Source: Zhihengliuella sp. (GTDB lineage: Bacteria; Actinomycetota; Actinomycetes; Actinomycetales; Micrococcaceae). From it: 64,000 nucleotides of DNA. Where the stretch lies: positions 27,562 through 91,561 of the forward strand of contig NZ_JAPSJL010000011.1 in the NCBI RefSeq assembly GCF_031178195.1. The letters run 5' to 3'. A model generated the notes under the pieces. The model made no database searches, was not told the origin of the DNA, and saw only the letters and a program-made list of their open reading frames with translations. The position numbers were made by a program, and so were the translations under genes. Below, one piece after another: positions 58,748 to 64,000 of the stretch (its first letter is position 1; the number at the start of each line of letters is the position of its first letter).

Positions 58748-60042
58748 GCCGTGGCCTCCGCTCCGGTGCCCGCGCTGCCGCCCGGCTGGGCGATGCCGTA
58801 CGTCTCCAGGAGACCGCGCAGGCGCTCCGCGGCGAGCTCGGGCTGCAGCAGCAGACCGGCCTGGTCGGCGAGGACGAAGGTGCGCGCCAGGTGGGCGATC
58901 GAGCGGCCGGAGTGCAGGCCGCCGACCATCTGGAAGCCGGCCTGGTGGCCGTTCAGCCAGGCCAGGAACGCGATGCCGGTCTTGTAGTAGAACGTCGGCG
59001 CCGAGAAGATGTGCTGGCCGAGCTCGCGGGTGGAGTCCAGGATCGCCCGGCCGCGGGCGTCGTCGCCCGCGTCGAAGGCCTGCAGGGCCGTGGAGGCCGC
59101 CGGGTAGATCGCGGCGAAGATGCCCAGCAGGGCGTCCGAGTACGCCTCGCCGTCGCCGTGGATGAGCTCCGGGTAGTTGAAGTCGTCGCCGGTGTAGAGC
59201 CGGACGCCGGCCGGGAGCGCGGCGCGCAGCTGCGTCTCGTGCTCGGCGTCCAGCAGGGAGACCTTCACGCCGTCGACCTTGTCCGCGTGGGTGCGGATGA
59301 GCTCGAGGAACGTCGCCGTCGCCTCGGCGACGTCGTCGCTGCCCCAGTAGCCGGCCAGCGCCGGGTCGAACATGGTGCCCAGCCAGTGAAGGACCACCGG
59401 CTCCTCGGCGCGTTCCAGCAGCGTGCCGTAGACGGCCAGGTAGTCGTCGGCGCTCGTGGCGACCCGGGCGAGGGCGCGGGAGCACATGATGATGACCTTG
59501 GCGCCGGAGCCCTCGACGACGTCGAGCATCTCCAGGTAGGCGTCGCGCACCGCGGCCAGGCCCTCCGGGCCGGGGGCCACGGAGGCCGGGTCGAGCTGGT
59601 CCGTGCCGGCGCCGCAGGCCACAAGGTCGCGGACCGTGCGTCCGGCCAGCGCCGGGTACTTCGCCGAGGCGACCACCGAGGCGGCCTCCGCGGCGGAGCG
59701 TCGGATGAGCTCGCAGGTCGCCGCGTAGTCCAGCCCCATCCCGCGCTGGGCGGTGTCCATGGCGTCGGCGACGCCGAGGCCGTAGGACCATAGCTCGTGC
59801 CGGTAGGCCAGCGTCGCGTCCCAGTCGAGGGTCGCGGGGGCGCCGGGCGTGTTGTCGGCGGTCATGACCGGGACCACGTGGGCCGCGGCGTAGACCTTCC
59901 GCGAGGCGATCGGCGCCTCCGGGCGGCCGAACGGGCCGAGCTCGGGCCGGGCCGCGCCCGTCAGGGCGTACTCGGCGACGGTCCCGTCCGCGGACGGGAG
60001 GGCGAGGGTCGTGCGGGTGGCGGCGGTCGACGTCGTGCTCAC
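58744..60042 (-). CDS. DUF993 family protein (dihydrodipicolinate synthase/aldolase-like)
   Basis: 432 residues from a GTG. The protein has the DUF993 signature segments: ASRKVYAAAHVVPVMTADNT, YGLGVADAMDTAQRGMGLDY, EEPVVLHWLGTMFDPALAGY, and DGVKVSLLDAEHETQLRA, whose lysine is the likely Schiff-base residue of the DHDPS-like barrel. TGDDFNYPELIHGDGEAYSD follows. The reaction is uncharacterised to my knowledge. By fold it would cleave or join a keto acid. The GTG overlaps the upstream Gfo/Idh stop as GTGA. It is the second gene of the LacI-controlled operon. Confidence 0.88.
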   Translation of the reverse strand: MSTTSTAATRTTLALPSADGTVAEYALTGAARPELGPFGRPEAPIASRKVYAAAHVVPVMTADNTPGAPATLDWDATLAYRHELWSYGLGVADAMDTAQRGMGLDYAATCELIRRSAAEAASVVASAKYPALAGRTVRDLVACGAGTDQLDPASVAPGPEGLAAVRDAYLEMLDVVEGSGAKVIIMCSRALARVATSADDYLAVYGTLLERAEEPVVLHWLGTMFDPALAGYWGSDDVAEATATFLELIRTHADKVDGVKVSLLDAEHETQLRAALPAGVRLYTGDDFNYPELIHGDGEAYSDALLGIFAAIYPAASTALQAFDAGDDARGRAILDSTRELGQHIFSAPTFYYKTGIAFLAWLNGHQAGFQMVGGLHSGRSIAHLARTFVLADQAGLLLQPELAAERLRGLLETYGIAQPGGSAGTGAEATA

Positions 60043-61205
60043 AGCGTGATCTCCGGGATGTCGATGGTGCGGCGCTCGGCGGCGGATTGCAGGCCGAGCT
60101 CGGCGAGCTGCACGCCGCGGGCGGCGGAGAGCAGGCCGAAGCGGTGCTCGCGCCCGGCGACGGCGTCGGCCAGGAACTCCTCCCACTGCAGCTTGAAGCC
60201 GTTGTCCAGGTCGCCGTTGGCCGGGACCTCGAGCCACTGGTCGCGGAAGGACTCCGTGACGGGCAGGTCCGGGTTCCAGACCGGCTTGGGGGTGTGGGCG
60301 CGCTGCTGGGCGACGCACTTGTTCAGGCCGGCGACGGCGGAGCCGTGGGTGCCGTCGATCTGGAACTCGACCAGTTCGTCGCGGTACACGCGGACGGCCC
60401 AGGAGGAGTTGATCTGCGCGACGACCGCGTCGCCGCCCGGGGTCTCCAGCTCGAAGATGCCGTACGCGGCGTCGTCCGCGGTGGCCTCGTAGGGCTCGCC
60501 CTGCTCGTCCCAGCGGGTGGGGATGTGGGTGGCCGTCGTGGAGTTCACGGACTTCACCGTGCCGATGATCCCCTCCATGACGTAGTTCCAGTGGCAGTAC
60601 ATGTCCGTGGTCATGGAGCCGCCGTCGGCGAGGCGGTAGTTCCAGGACGGGCGCTGGGCCTCCTGGATGTCGCCCTCGAAGACCCAGTAGCCGAACTCGC
60701 CGCGCATCGAGAGGATCCGGCCGAAGAAGCCCTCGTCCACGAGGCGGCGCAGCTTGACCAGGCCCGGCAGGTAGAGCTTGTCGTGCACCACGCCGGCCGT
60801 GATGCCCGCGTCCCTGGCCTGGCGGGCCAGGTCGACGGCCTCGGTCAGCGTCTCGGCGGTCGGCTTCTCGGTGAACACGTGCTTGCCGGCGGCGATCGCC
60901 TTGGACAGCGTCTGGTAGCGCAGCGAGGTCATGGAGGCGTCGAAGACGACGTCGATCGACGGGTCGTCGATCAGCGCGTCCAGGTCCGTGGTGTAGTGCT
61001 CGACGCCGTGCTTCTCCGCCAGCTCGGCGATTTTGGCCTCGTTGCGGCCCACGAGGACCGGCTCGACGGTCACGCGGGTGCCGTCGGCCAGCGTGATGCC
61101 GCCCTGGTCGCGGATCGGCAGGATCGATCGCAGCAGGTGCTGGCGGTAGCCCATCCGGCCGGTGATGCCGTTCATGGCGATGCGGAGGACGCGGGTCTCG
61201 GTCAT
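60039..61205 (-). CDS. Gfo/Idh/MocA-family oxidoreductase (first gene of the catabolic operon)
   Basis: 388 residues. The NAD-binding start is RIAMNGITGRMGYRQHLLRS, and the family motif is HVFTEKPTAETLTEAVDLAR. A catalytic stretch follows (VVHDKLYLPGLVKLRRLVDE, and WNYRLADGGSMTTDMYCHWN with an active-site aspartate and histidine). It is expected to oxidise a sugar or a sugar lactone-forming carbon. The ATG at 61205 has an AGAGGAG site. The promoter and operator lie directly upstream. It leads the operon that continues with DUF993, isomerase, Gfo/Idh-DUF6807 and M24. Confidence 0.9.
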   Translation of the reverse strand: MTETRVLRIAMNGITGRMGYRQHLLRSILPIRDQGGITLADGTRVTVEPVLVGRNEAKIAELAEKHGVEHYTTDLDALIDDPSIDVVFDASMTSLRYQTLSKAIAAGKHVFTEKPTAETLTEAVDLARQARDAGITAGVVHDKLYLPGLVKLRRLVDEGFFGRILSMRGEFGYWVFEGDIQEAQRPSWNYRLADGGSMTTDMYCHWNYVMEGIIGTVKSVNSTTATHIPTRWDEQGEPYEATADDAAYGIFELETPGGDAVVAQINSSWAVRVYRDELVEFQIDGTHGSAVAGLNKCVAQQRAHTPKPVWNPDLPVTESFRDQWLEVPANGDLDNGFKLQWEEFLADAVAGREHRFGLLSAARGVQLAELGLQSAAERRTIDIPEITL

Positions 61206-61246
61206 GGGGAGCTCCTCTGGGAGGGACGGGAAAGAAGTCCTAGGTG

Positions 61247-61260
61247 GGAATGCGCTTTCC
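61247..61260. promoter_or_regulatory. LacI operator GGAATGCGCTTTCC (catabolic operon)
   Basis: It is the exact inverse of the site at 47630-47643. On the minus strand it starts immediately after the -10 hexamer, covering the transcription start. It is 89 bp from the LacI gene and may also affect that gene. Confidence 0.8.
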
Positions 61261-61290
61261 AAGGTAGTCTCGGGATCTCGCATGTGTCAA
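61261..61290 (-). promoter_or_regulatory. Promoter of the Gfo/Idh-DUF993 operon
   Basis: Minus strand: consensus TTGACA (61290-61285), 18-bp spacer, TACCTT (61266-61261), directly followed by the LacI operator. Confidence 0.75.
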
Positions 61291-61348
61291 CTGTCACAGC
61301 CCCGTGCGGGGATAGGCTCTGGGGTGGCAGTGGAGAGAAGGGAACGGT

Positions 61349-62362
61349 GTGGCGGTTCGACTGGCCGATGTGGCCCGGGAGGCCGGCGTCTCGCCGGCGA
61401 CGGCATCGCGCGTGCTCAACGGCTCGAGCCGCAAGCCCGCGGAGGAGATCGCCGAGCGCGTGCGCGTCGCGGCCCAGCGGCTCGGGTACTTCCCAAACGC
61501 GCAGGCGCAGGCTCTCGCGCGCAACAGTGCCGGGCTCGTCGGGCTGATCGTCCACGACATCGCCGACCCCTACTTCTCCTCGATCGCCCGGGGCGTCCAG
61601 CAGGGGCTGGGGGAAAACGGTGTCCAGCTCATGCTGACCAGCACGGGGCGCGATCCGCAGCGCGAGCTCGCCGCCGTGCGCGCCTTCATGTCCCACCGCA
61701 CCGACGCCATCCTCCTGGCCGGCTCCCGCAGCCAGCAGGAGGACCATGAGCTGCTGGAGGCGCTACGCCGCTACCAGGACAACGGCGGCCGCGTGGCCAT
61801 GGTCGGCCAGCCGCTGCCCGCCGCCGGCGGCGTCCAGCTGGACAACGCGGGGGCCGCCGCGGACCTCGCCGACGAACTCCTGAAGCTGGGGCATCGTCGC
61901 TTCGCCGTTCTCGCCGGCGACCAGTCGCTCGCCACCGCCAGGGACCGCGTCGAGGGGTTCGTGGGCAAGCTGCGCGACGCCGGCGTGGAGCCGATCGTGA
62001 TCCGCGAGGGCGCGTTCACGCGCGACGGCGGATATCACACGGCCGGCGACCTGGTGCGGGAGGGCGTCCTCGGCTCCGATGAGCAGACGTGCGTCTTCTG
62101 CGCCAACGACGTGATGGCCCTGGGCACCATGACGGCCGTGCGGGAGCGCGGCCTCCGCCTGCCCGACGACGTCGCCGTTGCCGGCTTCGACGACATCCCC
62201 ACGCTCGGGGACATGTTCCCGTCCGTCACCACCGTCCGCATCCCGCTCGAGGAGATCGGTCGCATGGCGGGGGAGATGGTGATGGAGGAGGGCACTGCCC
62301 GGAGGCTGGTGGTCTCGGGGCATCCGGTCCTCCGCGACAGCACGCGGCGCCGCGGCGCCTGA
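61349..62362 (+). CDS. LacI-family transcriptional regulator
   Basis: 337 residues from a GTG with AAGGGA upstream. The helix-turn-helix and hinge are canonical (RLADVAREAGVSPATASRVL, NGSSRKPAEEIAERVRVAAQ). The periplasmic-binding-like sensor contains GLIVHDIADPYFSSIARGVQ and VAVAGFDDIPTLGDMFPSVT. It should repress the divergent catabolic operon, the permease operon at 47.7 kb and the binding-protein gene next door, all of which carry the same operator. The inducer is presumably the imported sugar or an intermediate. Confidence 0.93.
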   Translation: MAVRLADVAREAGVSPATASRVLNGSSRKPAEEIAERVRVAAQRLGYFPNAQAQALARNSAGLVGLIVHDIADPYFSSIARGVQQGLGENGVQLMLTSTGRDPQRELAAVRAFMSHRTDAILLAGSRSQQEDHELLEALRRYQDNGGRVAMVGQPLPAAGGVQLDNAGAAADLADELLKLGHRRFAVLAGDQSLATARDRVEGFVGKLRDAGVEPIVIREGAFTRDGGYHTAGDLVREGVLGSDEQTCVFCANDVMALGTMTAVRERGLRLPDDVAVAGFDDIPTLGDMFPSVTTVRIPLEEIGRMAGEMVMEEGTARRLVVSGHPVLRDSTRRRGA

Positions 62363-62472
62363 CCGCCGCGCCCGCTGTTCCGGGTCTCGATCCTCGTCGC
62401 AGCGTCGGCACGGATGATGCCGTGAGGGTATTGAACCATCCTCAATCCGAAAGGTCGGAGCACTAAAAGTCC

Positions 62473-62501
62473 TTGACCGTGACTGCCGTCACACCTAGAT
62501 T
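62473..62501 (+). promoter_or_regulatory. Promoter of the solute-binding protein gene
   Basis: TTGACC (62473-62478), 17-bp spacer, TAGATT (62496-62501). Spacing and the -35 are identical to those of the ABC permease promoter at 47587-47615. Confidence 0.75.
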
Positions 62502-62508
62502 CGAATCC

Positions 62509-62522
62509 GGAAAACGATTTCC
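62509..62522. promoter_or_regulatory. LacI operator GGAAAACGATTTCC (binding-protein gene)
   Basis: It shares the GGAAA-n-CG-nn-TTCC pattern with the other two sites and has the same position just downstream of the -10. Confidence 0.75.
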
Positions 62523-62595
62523 CGGCCGGTTCGGATGCTGGTGGAGGCGCCTCGCCGAGAGGCCCGGGGGCGATCGCTCAACGAGGAGGTAGCAA

Positions 62596-63918
62596 GTGTC
62601 ACGAGGCAATCATTCACAGCGGCGCGGTGCATCATTCGGCGGCCGGCGGCTGGCGAAGGCCGCCGCCATCGCGGCGGTGTCCGCCCTGGCCCTGACCGCC
62701 TGCGGCGGCGGGGGCGAGGCGGCCGAGGGCGGCGAGGGCGGCGAGGTCACCCTCCGCTTCACGTGGTGGGGCTCGGATTCCCGCGCCGAGACCACCAACA
62801 AGATCATCGAGGCGTACGAGGCCCAGAACCCCGACGTCAACATCGAGGGCGAGTACGGCGACTGGAGCGGCTACTGGGACAAGCTCGCCACCCAGGTCGC
62901 CTCCAACGAAGCGCCGGACATCATCCAGATGGACGACAAGTACCTGCGCGAGTACGCGGACCGCGGCGCGCTGCTGGACCTCGAAGGCGTCGACGTCTCG
63001 AAGTTCGACGAGGGCACCGTGGACAACGGGCGCACCGACGAAGGCCTGTTCGGCGTGACCACCGGCATCAACGCCATGGTCATGATGGCGAACCCGGCCA
63101 TCTTCGAGGAGGCCGGACTCGAGCTGCCGGATGACGAGACGTGGACCTGGGACGACTACGCCGAGCTCACCCGGCAGATCACCGAGGGCGTGGAGGGCAA
63201 GTACGGGGCCACCGGCCCGAACGAGCCCGCGGGGCTGCAGATCTGGCTGCGCCAGGACGGCAAGGCGCTCACCACGGAGGAGGGCGAGCTCGGCTTCGAG
63301 GTGGCCGACCTGGAGTCCTACTTCCAGCACCACCTCGACCTCATGGAGAACGGCTCCTACCCGCAGGCCTCCGTCCTCGCGGAGGACCAGTCCCCGGGCC
63401 CGGACCAGTCGCTGACCGGCACCGGCACTGCGGCGCTGGGCATGTGGTGGACCAACCAGCTCAGCGCGCTGTCCGGTTCCGCGGGCACCGACCTCGTCCC
63501 CCTGCGCCTGCCGACCCACACCGGCGACTCCAAGGACGCGGGCCTCTGGTACAAGTCCTCGATGCTCATGTCGGGCTCGGCGCAGACGGAGCACCCGGAG
63601 GAGGTCAAGGAGTTCATCGACTTCTTCGTGAACTCGCAGGAGGCCGGCGAGCTCAACCTGACCGACCGTGGTCTGCCGTCCAACAGCGAGGTGCGCGAGC
63701 AGGTCGTCGGGAGCCTCGAGGGGCCCGACGCCACGTCCGCCGAGTTCATTGCCGACATCGAGGACGAGCTCGGAGCCCCCGAGGCCGTGCCGGCCATGGG
63801 CTTCAGTGAGCTGCAGGACATCATCTACCGGTACGAGCTCGAGGTGTTCTTCGAGCGCCAGAGCCCCGCGGAGGCGGCGGAGAAGGCCCATCAGGAGATG
63901 GCGACGGCGATCGGCTGA
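62596..63918 (+). CDS. Sugar ABC transporter solute-binding lipoprotein (family 1)
   Basis: 440 residues from a GTG with an excellent GAGGAGG site. A lipoprotein signal (AAAIAAVSALALTAC) ends at a cysteine near residue 36, then a Gly/Glu-rich linker. The family-1 binding fold follows: LRFTWWGSDSRAETTNKIIE, EAPDIIQMDDKYLREYADRG, TWTWDDYAELTRQITEGVEG. The protein captures a sugar or glycoside outside the membrane for the CUT1 permeases. It is a single-gene unit ending in a strong terminator, so its permeases must be elsewhere. Those at 47.8-49.7 kb share its promoter type and operator. Confidence 0.93.
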   Translation: MSRGNHSQRRGASFGGRRLAKAAAIAAVSALALTACGGGGEAAEGGEGGEVTLRFTWWGSDSRAETTNKIIEAYEAQNPDVNIEGEYGDWSGYWDKLATQVASNEAPDIIQMDDKYLREYADRGALLDLEGVDVSKFDEGTVDNGRTDEGLFGVTTGINAMVMMANPAIFEEAGLELPDDETWTWDDYAELTRQITEGVEGKYGATGPNEPAGLQIWLRQDGKALTTEEGELGFEVADLESYFQHHLDLMENGSYPQASVLAEDQSPGPDQSLTGTGTAALGMWWTNQLSALSGSAGTDLVPLRLPTHTGDSKDAGLWYKSSMLMSGSAQTEHPEEVKEFIDFFVNSQEAGELNLTDRGLPSNSEVREQVVGSLEGPDATSAEFIADIEDELGAPEAVPAMGFSELQDIIYRYELEVFFERQSPAEAAEKAHQEMATAIG

Positions 63919-63940
63919 TCCCACGCTCGCACGATCCCTC

Positions 63941-63979
63941 CGGCCGGGAGGGGGTGGATCATCCACCCCCTCCCGGCCG
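63941..63979 (+). terminator. Terminator after the binding-protein gene
   Basis: Nineteen-base arms 63941-63959 and 63961-63979 are perfect complements around a single C. The stretch to the window end contains no gene start that I can see. Confidence 0.7.
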
Positions 63980-64000
63980 CTCGTGCCCCGCGGGGGCGGC

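Overview
This 64 kb window is about 70 % G+C and densely coded. It looks like the chromosome of a high-GC actinobacterium, probably Micrococcales and perhaps Micrococcaceae. The grounds are GTG/TTG starts, ATGA/GTGA start-stop overlaps, likely leaderless transcripts (a TANNNT hexamer 6-8 nt before the start codon), a fruR-fruK-fruA-ptsI-ptsH operon, an actinobacterial uroporphyrinogen-III synthase/winged-helix fusion, and a DUF993/DUF6807 sugar cluster. The genus is inferred from gene content only. I saw no rRNA, tRNA, CRISPR array, insertion sequence or prophage.

Layout. 1-5.4 kb: the 3' part of putA (proline to glutamate), then an NCS1 nucleobase-type permease with an NTF2-like partner. 5.7-12.1 kb: the complete fructose phosphotransferase operon on the minus strand, with a promoter and repeated TGTTT half-sites that look like FruR operators. 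12.3-24.9 kb: single genes, namely a GH15 hydrolase, an MFS exporter, UDP-glucose dehydrogenase, a thioesterase, a divergent flavoprotein/XRE-cupin pair, 3-hydroxyisobutyryl-CoA hydrolase, a secreted glycerophosphodiesterase, a flavin monooxygenase and a cold-shock protein. 25.1-31.8 kb: assimilatory nitrite reduction. nirB, a siroheme-type methyltransferase and uroporphyrinogen-III synthase run rightward; nirD and a CbiX-type chelatase run leftward. Together they supply the enzyme and its siroheme.

31.8-44.8 kb: mostly housekeeping and accessory genes: a drug exporter with its TetR regulator, a lipoprotein, Tex, a CPA2 antiporter, a DUF305 lipoprotein with a His-rich neighbour, ferritin, an S4 protein, a short-chain fatty-acid permease and a Tat-exported amidohydrolase. 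44.9-52.2 and 54.3-63.9 kb: one large sugar-catabolism locus in two blocks. It holds two ABC permeases, a distant solute-binding lipoprotein, three Gfo/Idh/MocA proteins (one fused to DUF6807), a DUF993 aldolase-like protein, a TIM-barrel isomerase, an epimerase, an enolase-superfamily dehydratase, glycerate kinase, an M24 protein and a LacI regulator. Near-identical LacI-type operators (GGAAA-n-CG-nn-TTCC) sit just downstream of the promoters of the permease operon, the minus-strand catabolic operon and the binding-protein gene. This ties the two blocks into one regulon.

Between those blocks, at 52.2-52.7 kb, lies a short AT-richer island. It has a consensus promoter, a 54-residue hydrophobic Gly/Ala/Thr-rich peptide with a Cys near each end, a 52-residue two-helix membrane peptide, and a strong hairpin at the far end. 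It has the layout of a bacteriocin/immunity (or small membrane toxin) pair, and I recognise neither peptide. It is the best candidate here for something undescribed. Second is the DUF993/DUF6807/Gfo-Idh pathway, whose substrate is unknown to me.
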